26,888 bases of DNA from UBA1562 sp041653955 (GTDB taxonomy: Bacteria > Omnitrophota > Gorgyraeia > Gygaellales > Profunditerraquicolaceae): positions 1 through 26,888 of the forward strand of contig JBAZEH010000020.1 in assembly GCA_041653955.1 (NCBI GenBank). The letters run 5' to 3'. A program made the position numbers and the translations under genes. Within the stretch, counting starts at the first letter, position 1, and every line of letters begins with the position of its first letter. The notes beneath the pieces were generated by a model. The model searched no databases, had not been told where the DNA came from, and was given only the letters and a program-made list of their open reading frames with translations. Positions 15,062-22,540 of the stretch are shown here, piece by piece.

Positions 15062-15463
15062 ATGAAGAGGGCTTTTACGTTAATTGAGCTTATGCTGGTA
15101 GTGATTATAATCGGTGTGCTCTCGGCGATGGTCGTTCCCCGCCTTGCCGGGCGTTCCGAGCAGGCGAGGGCGCAGGCAACCAGGACCGATATCAATTCAA
15201 GCCTTCCCCTGGCCCTGGACCTTTATGAGATGGATATGGGCAGGTACCCGGAATCACTGGATTATTTAAGGCTGCGCCCGTCGGGTTCGGACGCGCAGAG
15301 CTGGCGCGGGCCGTATATCAAAAAGAAGCCGCTGGATTCCTGGGGAAGGCCCTATATCTATAAATACCCCGGAGAGCGCAACCGGGATGGTTATGACCTC
15401 TCATCCTTAGGAAGCGACGGCCAGGCGAATACCGCGGATGACATTGCTAACTGGGATGAATAA
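15062..15463 (+). CDS. gspG: Major pseudopilin GspG with Ala at the cleavage position
   Basis: A 133-residue main subunit of the T2SS pseudopilus. The class III leader is only MKRA, and the mature protein begins FTLIELMLVVIIIGVLSAMV, with Glu at +5 (E9 of the precursor). The residue before the cut is Ala4 rather than the usual Gly, which prepilin peptidase tolerates less well. The globular domain has the T2SSG pattern DLYEMDMGRYPE, then PYIKKKPLDSWGRPYIYKYP. The GSDGQANTADDIANW loop carries the acidic residues of the calcium site. The ATG is set by a strong ribosome site. It overlaps gspI by 8 bases. Confidence 0.93.
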   Translation: MKRAFTLIELMLVVIIIGVLSAMVVPRLAGRSEQARAQATRTDINSSLPLALDLYEMDMGRYPESLDYLRLRPSGSDAQSWRGPYIKKKPLDSWGRPYIYKYPGERNRDGYDLSSLGSDGQANTADDIANWDE

Positions 15464-15848
15464 CAAAGGCGGTTTTACTCTTATAGAGATAATGGCCAGC
15501 GTCATTATTTTGGGGACGGGCCTGTTCCTCGCGGCTAATGCTTATACCCTGGCCTTAAGGGCTTCCAATTCCGCGCGCAATATCGTAGAGGCGGTGCGCT
15601 ACGCCCAGGAAGAAGCAGAATCCCTCCAGGTATCGGCCTTTAGGGGCATACCCGCAGGCTATCATTCGCAGAAAGCCGTAGTAGGGCCTTACCGGGATTA
15701 TAACTATGATCTGACGGTATCCGAGATAACCGATACCCAGGCCTTGCAGGAATACCTGGTGCAGGCCTGCCTTAAACTTGAATGGCAGGAGCAGGGGCTG
15801 CCAAAGAATGTAGGCCTTGCCTTGTTCCTGCCCAAAGAAAAAGAATAA
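15456..15848 (+). CDS. gspI: Minor pseudopilin, GspI-like
   Basis: A 130-residue protein with a class III signal MNNKGG cut before FTLIEIMASVIILGTGLFLA, Glu at +5 and a Gly at -1. The following helix (ARNIVEAVRYAQEEAESL) resembles GspI, which has an A...EAE region there; the short globular domain also fits. GspH is the alternative, and no separate gspH is seen. The ATG at 15456 is chosen over an in-frame start at 15438 because the leader is then of normal length; it overlaps the gspG stop. With GspJ and GspK it should form the pseudopilus tip. Confidence 0.75.
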   Translation: MNNKGGFTLIEIMASVIILGTGLFLAANAYTLALRASNSARNIVEAVRYAQEEAESLQVSAFRGIPAGYHSQKAVVGPYRDYNYDLTVSEITDTQALQEYLVQACLKLEWQEQGLPKNVGLALFLPKEKE

Positions 15849-15849
15849 A

Positions 15850-16413
15850 ATGAAAAAGCGCGGCTTCACCCTCATAGAGCTTCTTATCGCTATCTCCATA
15901 TTCGCGGTAGTAAGTATAGGGATCTATTCTGTCTTTAGCGGCGGGATTACGGTTTTTTCCAAGGTCAAGAACACCGACCTCGCCCAGCAGAGGCTTTTGC
16001 TTAATGTTGAAAGGTTCGCGCGGGAGCTTAGGCAGCAGCCTCCCTGCCGCAGGAATTTGTTCTCCGGTTCAAATGAGCGTTTGAGTTTTTCTTCTTTTCT
16101 GGACTATTCTCCGGCGCGCACAACATACTATTTTGACCGTGCCAGGAACGCCTTTATGCGGGCAGTAGAGAGGCAAAGCGACATTATTTCTCCCGAGGGT
16201 TCTATTGACCCGGAGGTGAAGGTGAAAGACGCAACTCCCGCGTTAGGGAATATCAAGGACGCAAGATTCTATTACCTCTTTCTGGATTTGCAGAAAAACG
16301 ATTATGTCTGGCTTGAGGAGTGGCCTTATGATCATTTACCCGTGGCAATAAAGGCAGTTATAAGGGATGAGAGCCGTGAATACACAAAAACAGTCTTTTT
16401 GCCCCTTGCGTAA
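15850..16413 (+). CDS. gspJ: Minor pseudopilin GspJ
   Basis: A 187-residue minor pseudopilin with leader MKKRG cut before FTLIELLIAISIFAVVSIGI (Gly at -1, Glu at +5). GspJ features are the larger size, the post-helix AQQRLLLNVERFARELRQQP segment and the later beta-rich region ending IRDESREYTKTVFLPL. The ATG at 15850 lies 1 base after the gspI stop; longer in-frame extension into gspI is rejected because it would bury the leader. No strong ribosome site, so coupling to gspI is likely. It overlaps gspK by 47 bases. Confidence 0.85.
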   Translation: MKKRGFTLIELLIAISIFAVVSIGIYSVFSGGITVFSKVKNTDLAQQRLLLNVERFARELRQQPPCRRNLFSGSNERLSFSSFLDYSPARTTYYFDRARNAFMRAVERQSDIISPEGSIDPEVKVKDATPALGNIKDARFYYLFLDLQKNDYVWLEEWPYDHLPVAIKAVIRDESREYTKTVFLPLA

Positions 16414-17296
16414 AGAGAGGTTGCATAGAGGGAGTGTTCTTGTTTTTTGCCTTTGGGCAGTGGCAACGCTCTCTGTTTTGGCTATGGCATTGTATTCTTT
16501 TGTCTTTCAGCAGTCCAGGGCGGCGCGCGCGTATAAAGGTTTGGTTTTATCCCAGCCTATGGCGCGTTCCGCGGTAGCCGCGGCCTTTCATTTAATAGAA
16601 AATGACCGGTCCCCCTATGATACTCTTGAGAGGCTTACGCAGGAGAAGAGGCTTGATTTTTGCGCGGGCAATTCCATAGTTTATTTTTTCGCGGACAAAG
16701 CAGACAACCAGGATGGGCAGCAGGTTGTCGACGAGGGAGCGCTGGTAAACCTGAATCTTGCCTCCGTAGATATCCTGGAAAAACTTCCCGGAATAAGCGA
16801 AGAGGCTGCCGAGAACATCGCAAGCTCGCGGTTTAAGCCTTTTGCCTCGGTGAACGAGGTGCTTTTGGTTGAGGGGGTCACTAAAGAAGATCTTCTTCTT
16901 TTTAAAGACCTGGTTACGGTCCACGGCATAGGCAAGGTTAATATTAATACCGCTCCTAAAGAGGTCCTTGTCGCCTTGGGCCTGGATGAATCCCTTGCCG
17001 AGCTGCTAATCCGATTCAGGAGCGAACATTTGATCGAACCGGAAGAGGGCTCAAAGGCCATTGCTTCGGAATACGGGATCTCTGATACAGGCGCCTTGAT
17101 AGAGAATATGCGGCAGTTTTCTCTTTTAAGCCTGCGCCAGGAGCAGGATTTGATCAGCCTCTTGCCCAAGCTAAGCGTTAAATCCGAATACCTGCGCCTT
17201 AACCTGGTAGCGTATTTCGGAAAGGAGAGGGGTACGCGTTACAGCATAGTCATTTGCCCCGCTACCAAGAAGGTCCTGTCCTGGAGAGAGTTTTAG
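16367..17296 (+). CDS. gspK: Minor pseudopilin GspK (tip subunit)
   Basis: A 309-residue protein, the largest pseudopilin, expected at the pseudopilus tip. The leader ends HRG, followed by the hydrophobic SVLVFCLWAVATLSVLAMAL. Glu at +5 is absent, as is normal for GspK. The alpha-helical domain has two helix-hairpin-helix-like units: LNLASVDILEKLPGISEEAA and VNINTAPKEVLVALGLDE, typical of T2SSK. The ATG at 16367 has only a weak ribosome site; a GTG at 16376, 9 bases after AAGGG, is an equally good start and would drop three residues. It is the last gene of the long operon; a 102-base gap with the mreB promoter follows. Confidence 0.9.
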   Translation: MRAVNTQKQSFCPLRKERLHRGSVLVFCLWAVATLSVLAMALYSFVFQQSRAARAYKGLVLSQPMARSAVAAAFHLIENDRSPYDTLERLTQEKRLDFCAGNSIVYFFADKADNQDGQQVVDEGALVNLNLASVDILEKLPGISEEAAENIASSRFKPFASVNEVLLVEGVTKEDLLLFKDLVTVHGIGKVNINTAPKEVLVALGLDESLAELLIRFRSEHLIEPEEGSKAIASEYGISDTGALIENMRQFSLLSLRQEQDLISLLPKLSVKSEYLRLNLVAYFGKERGTRYSIVICPATKKVLSWREF

Positions 17297-17317
17297 GTTT
17301 TTTCTTTAAGTTTTTAT

Positions 17318-17346
17318 TTGACATATAGTTGAATTCCTGTTAAAAT
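17318..17346 (+). promoter_or_regulatory. Sigma70-like promoter of the mreB operon
   Basis: A perfect -35 TTGACA (17318-17323) and -10 TAAAAT (17341-17346, five of six) are separated by the ideal 17 bases. Transcription would start near 17353, leaving a leader of about 45 bases with an AAGGAG ribosome site (17388-17393) before mreB. It is one of the two clearest promoters in the window. Confidence 0.85.
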
Positions 17347-17398
17347 CCACTTTACACTGTTTTTAAAGCCTTTTTGCCACAAGGTACAAGGAGAAGCC

Positions 17399-18472
17399 AT
17401 GGGTAAATTTAAAGAGATATTTAAGAAGGTTTCCGATTACATCTTAGACCTGGCCTCTAATGATATAGGTATTGATTTAGGGACAGCTACAACTCTTGTC
17501 TATGTAAAGGGAGAGGGCGTTGTGCTTTGCGAGCCTTCAGTTGTTGCGGTGGAGCGCGGCACCTCTAATGTATTAGCCGTAGGGGAAGAGGCCAAGCGTA
17601 TGTTAGGCCGTACCCCGGGCAATATTATTGCTATCAGGCCTATGAGGGATGGCGTTATAACGGATTTTGAAGTTACTGAGGCAATGTTAAGGCATTTTAT
17701 CCGTAAGGTAAGGCATAGGCGTTTTCAGATAAGGCCCAGGATCGTTATTGCCATACCTTCGGGCATTACCGAGGTTGAGCGCAGGGCGGTAAAGGAATCC
17801 GCGGAGCGCGCAGGGGCCCGCGAGGTCTTTCTTATAGAAGAGCCTATTGCCGCGGCAATAGGCGTAGGTTTGCCTATACAGGAGCCTGTGGGTAATATGA
17901 TTATAGATATCGGCGGCGGGACAACAGAGATAGCGGTTATTTCTCTCGCCGGGATTGTGTTCTCCAAGTCTATACGTATCGGCGGAGATGAAATGAACGA
18001 GGCTATCATTGAGTACCTTAAGAAAACCTATAATCTTATGGTCGGGGAGCGGACCGCTGAAGATATAAAGATCAAGATCGGTTCAGCTTATCCCCTGGAG
18101 GAAGAGTTGACTTTGGAGGTAAAGGGGAGGGATTTGATCGCGGGCCTTCCCAAGATGGTTACTATAACCAGCGAGGAAATACGCGAATCGCTGCAGGAAC
18201 CTTTAAGGGCCATATTAGAGGTAACCAAGATTTCTTTAGAGAGGACACCTCCGGAATTAGCCTCGGATTTAATCGAGCATGGCATTGTTGTAGCCGGAGG
18301 CGGTTCTTTATTAAAGGGCCTGGATAAACTTATATCCGAAGAGACCGGCTTGCCGGTGCATATCTCCGATGATCCGGTTACCGCGGTAGCTAACGGCACC
18401 GGAAAGGTATTAAACGAAATTAAATACCTTAAGAAGGTCACGGTTTCCATTAAGTCAGAGATACATAACTAG
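17399..18472 (+). CDS. mreB: Rod-shape actin homologue MreB
   Basis: A 357-residue bacterial actin, slightly longer than the usual 335-350. The phosphate-1 loop is IGIDLGTATTLVYVKG, followed by EPSVVAV, phosphate 2 is MIIDIGGGTTEIAV, and the adenosine motif is GIVVAGGGSLLKGLD. The connecting motif RPMRDGVITDFEVTEAML is nearly identical across MreB. MreB filaments under the inner membrane guide the elongasome (MreC, MreD, PBP2 and RodA, all encoded next). A short amphipathic N-terminal stretch (FKEIFKKVSDYILDL) could aid membrane binding. It starts the operon. Confidence 0.97.
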   Translation: MGKFKEIFKKVSDYILDLASNDIGIDLGTATTLVYVKGEGVVLCEPSVVAVERGTSNVLAVGEEAKRMLGRTPGNIIAIRPMRDGVITDFEVTEAMLRHFIRKVRHRRFQIRPRIVIAIPSGITEVERRAVKESAERAGAREVFLIEEPIAAAIGVGLPIQEPVGNMIIDIGGGTTEIAVISLAGIVFSKSIRIGGDEMNEAIIEYLKKTYNLMVGERTAEDIKIKIGSAYPLEEELTLEVKGRDLIAGLPKMVTITSEEIRESLQEPLRAILEVTKISLERTPPELASDLIEHGIVVAGGGSLLKGLDKLISEETGLPVHISDDPVTAVANGTGKVLNEIKYLKKVTVSIKSEIHN

Positions 18473-18494
18473 CCTTTCACAAATACATTAGAAT

Positions 18495-19268
18495 GTGCTT
18501 AAGCTTACCAGAAAACAGCTAAGAATTTTATTATTTTCTATCCTGCTGTTTGCGCTTTTTTTCCTGTCCATATCCCTAATAAGAAAACCGGTAAATGCAT
18601 CTTTAAGGCGGCCGCTTGGCCTGGCCGGCTTATTAAAGCGCGAGGCCGCGGGGATTATTTTCTTTCACCGGAACCTTATGGAAAATCAGTCATTAAAGAG
18701 GGAAAACGATTTCCTGAGAAACAAGATTAATTCTTTAAATGAATATTATTTGGAGAACCTGCGCCTTAAAGAGGCACTTGCGTTTAAAAATAAATCGCCG
18801 CTTAAATTAATAGCTGCCGGGGTAATCGCGCGCCCTGCGGATAATTGGTCGCTGGGAATTGTCATCGATAAAGGCAGTTATAGCGGTATCCGTAAGGGGA
18901 TGAGCGTAATAACTTGTTTAGGTCTGGTAGGCAGAGTAATTGAAACTACCGGGCATACCAGCAGGGTAACCCTTTTAAATGATCCCAACTTAGGGGTATC
19001 CGGCATTGTCCAGCGCAGCCGGCAGGAGGGTTTGGTATCGGGCACCCTGGGCGGGAATTTGATTATGAAGTATCTTCCCGAAGACGCTGATATAAAAACC
19101 CGGGATATAATAATAAGTTCGGGATTGGACGCGGCTTATCCTAAGGGGATATTGATCGGGACGGTAGTTGAGATAGGCAGGGAGTTTTCCGGCTTAAGCC
19201 GTTATGCCCTGATCAGGCCCGCGGTTAATTTTTCTAATATAGAAGAAATACTGGTAGTCGTTCAATGA
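18495..19268 (+). CDS. mreC: Rod-shape protein MreC
   Basis: A 257-residue inner-membrane protein with a short cytoplasmic start, one membrane helix (about 10-28, ILLFSILLFALFFLSISLI), a periplasmic coiled coil (about 52-95) and the two-barrel MreC domain. Family patterns include VIARPADNWSLGIVIDKGS, GMSVITCLGLVGRVIE and LLNDPNLGVSGIVQRS. The start is GTG; an in-frame stop six bases before it rules out longer forms and no good ribosome site is seen. MreC links MreB to PBP2 and stimulates its activity. Its stop overlaps the mreD ATG. Confidence 0.94.
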   Translation: MLKLTRKQLRILLFSILLFALFFLSISLIRKPVNASLRRPLGLAGLLKREAAGIIFFHRNLMENQSLKRENDFLRNKINSLNEYYLENLRLKEALAFKNKSPLKLIAAGVIARPADNWSLGIVIDKGSYSGIRKGMSVITCLGLVGRVIETTGHTSRVTLLNDPNLGVSGIVQRSRQEGLVSGTLGGNLIMKYLPEDADIKTRDIIISSGLDAAYPKGILIGTVVEIGREFSGLSRYALIRPAVNFSNIEEILVVVQ

Positions 19269-19741
19269 GGCCTCAGCCGGTTTTTATCCTTACCGCTTTA
19301 TTCGCTCTTTTGCAGATAACTATCCTTGAGCATTTTAAGTTTTTCGGCGTAAGGCCGGACCTTCTTATGGTAGCGGTATTTACGGGCGCGTTTTATTTAA
19401 GGCTTAAGCCGGCTTTAGCCGTAGGCTTATTTGCCGGTATATTTAAAGACGCTTTTTCTTTGCACCTTTTCGGGTTTAACGCGGTATTATTCCCTCTCTG
19501 GGTTTTATTAACCGCCAAGTTAGCCCGGCGCGTATCAATAGAGGATAACCTTTCGCGCGCCCTCCTTATATTGGCAGTCGCTTTATTAAATAACCTGATT
19601 ATCGGGCTGGCCTTAGTTTATACCGGGGTATCCCTGCCCCTGGGTATATTTATCCGTATCCTTATCCTTTCTTCAATATATACGGCGTTGTGTTTTTATT
19701 TAACTGTGAGGGTTATGGCAAAATGGGCAGGTTTAAGATAG
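19265..19741 (+). CDS. mreD: Rod-shape protein MreD
   Basis: A 158-residue, almost wholly hydrophobic protein of standard MreD size, with about five membrane helices. The N-terminal motif ILEHFKFFGVRPDLLMVAVFTGAF matches the family pattern for helices 1-2, and AGIFKDAFSLHLFGFNAVLFP is the conserved region G.l.G.l.D. It works with MreC in elongation. Its start overlaps mreC by 4 bases and its end overlaps mrdA by 19 bases. Confidence 0.93.
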   Translation: MRPQPVFILTALFALLQITILEHFKFFGVRPDLLMVAVFTGAFYLRLKPALAVGLFAGIFKDAFSLHLFGFNAVLFPLWVLLTAKLARRVSIEDNLSRALLILAVALLNNLIIGLALVYTGVSLPLGIFIRILILSSIYTALCFYLTVRVMAKWAGLR

Positions 19742-21438
19742 CAATCTGGTTTCTGAACGCAGCTTTCCTCCTGATCATGTCCGGGCTCTTTAATCTTGAG
19801 ATTATTCAAGGCAGGAACCTGCGGGGATTAGGAGATAAAAATTGCATCAGGCTGATAAGCCAGAGGGGCAGCCGGGGGAGAATTCTTGACCGTAATGGCC
19901 TGGTCATTGCCGGGAATAAGATTTCTTATGATCTTATGCTTACGCCCCAGGATTACAGGCAGCAGGATGAACTGGCCTTTAAAATCTCCCGTATATTAAA
20001 TAAAGACCCCAAGGGACTGGATTCGGTCATCAGGCGTTCGTATTCACTTTCTTCTATGCCCGTGGTTATAGCCAGTAATTTAAAGTTAAGGGAGGCGGTT
20101 GCTTTAGGCCAGCTAAGGATCGATTATCCCTGTATAACTGTTCAGGCTAATCCGATAAGAGATTACCCTAATATTAAACTTGCCTGCCATCTTTTGGGGT
20201 ATTTGGGCGAGATAGACCGTTGGCGGCTTACCAAGCTGGAAGATTACGGTTATAAGACTAAGGATCTCGTGGGCTTTGGCGGGCTTGAGGAGAAGTATGA
20301 TTATTATTTACGCGATGAAGAAGGCGGGATATCTTTCCAGGTTGACCATCGCGGAAGGCTTGTGCGTACTCTGGGATTTAAGCCTCCGGTTAACGGAAAA
20401 GATATAGAAGTTACTATTGATATAAGGGTGCAGAAAATAGCAGAAGACGCCTTGGGCGGAAGGCGGGGGGCGGTTGTTATTATGAATCCTTACAGCGGCG
20501 AGATCATCGCTTTAGCCAGCTCGCCCGGTTTTAACCCGGAGGTTTTTCTCGGCAAGGAGAGCAGCTCTGTTTTGAGGCTTTTTAAGGATCCTGCCGCGCC
20601 CTTGATTAACCGCGCTATAAGCGGGCTGTATCCCGCCGGTTCCGTATTCAAATTAGTAGTTGCGTCCGCAGCCCTGGAGAGTAAAAAGATAAATCAGCAT
20701 TCTTCTTTTTTCTGCCAGGGGAGCCTTAGGGTAGGCAGGCAGGAATTTAAATGCTGGGGTACCCACGGCGAGCAGGATATCATTGCTGCGATTGCCCACT
20801 CCTGTAATGTTTTCTTCTATAAATCCGGCTTGCTTGCCGGGCCTTTAGCTATACACGATTACGCGCTTAGGCTGGGATTCTCTCATCCGACGGGTTTTGA
20901 TATCCCTTATGAAAAGCAGGGTTTTATCCCTTCCCCGCTGCTGAGGAAGATAAGCGCCTTCAGGAATTGGTTTGACGGAGATACGGCTAATTTAAGCATA
21001 GGCCAGGGGGAAGTTTTAGTTACCCCTTTGCAGGTTGCGCGGATGATGGCTGCCTTTGCCAACAACGGATATATGGTTACTCCTTATATAACTAAGTCTA
21101 TCGACGGCAAGAATTTATCCAGGTATCATAAAAAGCCTGAAAGGCTTAATCTTAAGCCAAAGACTTTAAGCCTTATCAGGGAAGGGCTAAGGTCCGCGGT
21201 TAGCGAACCAAGCGGTACGGCCAGTATTTTATCTTCGACGGGGGTGTCTGTCGCCGGTAAAACCGGTACCGCCCAGGCTCCTCCAAAACAGTCTCATGCC
21301 TGGTTTAGCGGCTTTTTCCCTTATAAGGAGCCTAAGTTTGTGATGGTTGTTTTCTTAGAGAACGGCGGGCCGGGGTATTATTCCTGCCTGATAGCAAAAC
21401 AGATAATAGAGGGGATGAAGGCCCAGGGGTTGATATGA
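19723..21438 (+). CDS. mrdA: Penicillin-binding protein 2 (elongasome transpeptidase)
   Basis: A 571-residue peptidoglycan transpeptidase that cross-links new wall during elongation. A membrane helix (about 5-24) is followed by the pedestal domain (about 40-220) and the transpeptidase domain (about 245-570). All three catalytic motifs are intact: S307-V-F-K310, S360-C-N362 and K513-T-G-T516. The ATG at 19723 is chosen with GAGGG 11 bases before; a GTG at 19690 in the same frame lies inside mreD and would add residues of non-membrane character. It ends with an ATGA overlap to rodA, its glycosyltransferase partner. Confidence 0.96.
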   Translation: MGRFKIAIWFLNAAFLLIMSGLFNLEIIQGRNLRGLGDKNCIRLISQRGSRGRILDRNGLVIAGNKISYDLMLTPQDYRQQDELAFKISRILNKDPKGLDSVIRRSYSLSSMPVVIASNLKLREAVALGQLRIDYPCITVQANPIRDYPNIKLACHLLGYLGEIDRWRLTKLEDYGYKTKDLVGFGGLEEKYDYYLRDEEGGISFQVDHRGRLVRTLGFKPPVNGKDIEVTIDIRVQKIAEDALGGRRGAVVIMNPYSGEIIALASSPGFNPEVFLGKESSSVLRLFKDPAAPLINRAISGLYPAGSVFKLVVASAALESKKINQHSSFFCQGSLRVGRQEFKCWGTHGEQDIIAAIAHSCNVFFYKSGLLAGPLAIHDYALRLGFSHPTGFDIPYEKQGFIPSPLLRKISAFRNWFDGDTANLSIGQGEVLVTPLQVARMMAAFANNGYMVTPYITKSIDGKNLSRYHKKPERLNLKPKTLSLIREGLRSAVSEPSGTASILSSTGVSVAGKTGTAQAPPKQSHAWFSGFFPYKEPKFVMVVFLENGGPGYYSCLIAKQIIEGMKAQGLI

Positions 21439-22538
21439 GGAATTCATCTTTAACGATACTTTTATTAGCGCTTTTAATTTGCATATTGAGCGTTATTTCT
21501 ATATTTAGCAGTACGTATCAGAGGGAGAGCCAGTCCTGGCAGAACATATACCAGCGCCAGATACTCTGGATTATACTGGGGGTAGCGCTTTTTTTCACGG
21601 TATCCCGTATTAACTACCGCAGGTTCTGGGATTGGAACTACTTTTTTTATATCAGTTCGTTGTTTTTCCTCCTTTTGGTCCTTATATTGGGTTCTGTACG
21701 TTTAGGGGCGCAGCGTTGGCTCAGGCTCGGCTGGTTTAACTTTCAGCCTTCGGAGCTTGTTAAGATAGTTATGGTTATTTTTCTGGCGCGTTATTACAGC
21801 CTGAAGAACGCGGATAATGTTTCCCTGCTTTCTGAGAAATTCGGTTTTTTCCGCGCTCTGGCGCTGCCGTTATTCTTTGTGATTATTCCCATGGGCCTGA
21901 TAATCGAACAGCCTGATTTAGGGACCGGGTTAATAATCCTTTTTCTTTTTATCTCCATGATTTATCTCTCTAATGTCAAGCTGAGGCATATACTAATTCT
22001 CTTGGGGTCGATTTTATCATTTATGCCTTTTGCCTGGTATTTCCTGAGAGATTATCAGAAGGATAGGCTTATGGTTTTCCTAAACCCCAACATTGACCCT
22101 CTGGGCGCAGGTTATACGGTTATACAGTCTAAGATAGCTATTGGTTCGGGAGGGTTCTGGGGGAAGGGGTGGCTTTCGGGCACGCAGAGCCAGCTTAGGT
22201 TCTTGCCCGAAGCGCATACGGATTTTATCTTTGCTACTTTTTCCGAGGAATGGGGTTTTTTGGGCGGGATCGTACTTTTGCTTTTGTATTATCTTTTAAT
22301 ACGCCAGGGCTTCCTGATCGCCCAAAGGACCCGCGATCATTTCGGTAAATTAATGGCTTTTGGGATTTCCTTGCTTCTTTCTCTACAGGTAATGATTAAC
22401 ATAGCTATGAATATGGGCTTTGCCCCTATAGTCGGCATACCTCTGCCGTTGATGAGCTACGGCGGCTCCTCGATGTTTGTAACCTTTGTTGCTTTGGGGA
22501 TACTGGCAAATATTGACAAGAGGAGGTCGGTTTTTTAA
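21435..22538 (+). CDS. rodA: SEDS peptidoglycan glycosyltransferase RodA
   Basis: A 367-residue polytopic membrane enzyme of the SEDS family, polymerising glycan strands from lipid II in the elongasome. Visible signatures are LGAQRWLRLGWFNFQPSEL, EQPDLGTGL with the conserved Asp, FLPEAHTDFIFATFSEEWG and GIPLPLMSYGGSSM near the C terminus. About ten membrane helices fit the length. The GGGG ribosome site sits inside the end of mrdA. The radical SAM gene begins two bases after its stop. Confidence 0.96.
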   Translation: MRNSSLTILLLALLICILSVISIFSSTYQRESQSWQNIYQRQILWIILGVALFFTVSRINYRRFWDWNYFFYISSLFFLLLVLILGSVRLGAQRWLRLGWFNFQPSELVKIVMVIFLARYYSLKNADNVSLLSEKFGFFRALALPLFFVIIPMGLIIEQPDLGTGLIILFLFISMIYLSNVKLRHILILLGSILSFMPFAWYFLRDYQKDRLMVFLNPNIDPLGAGYTVIQSKIAIGSGGFWGKGWLSGTQSQLRFLPEAHTDFIFATFSEEWGFLGGIVLLLLYYLLIRQGFLIAQRTRDHFGKLMAFGISLLLSLQVMINIAMNMGFAPIVGIPLPLMSYGGSSMFVTFVALGILANIDKRRSVF

Positions 22539-22540
22539 TC

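Noticed and set aside
16681..17169. 162-codon open frame on the - strand
   Set aside because: Antisense to gspK, Ser/Arg-rich translation with no domain; a shadow of the coding strand.
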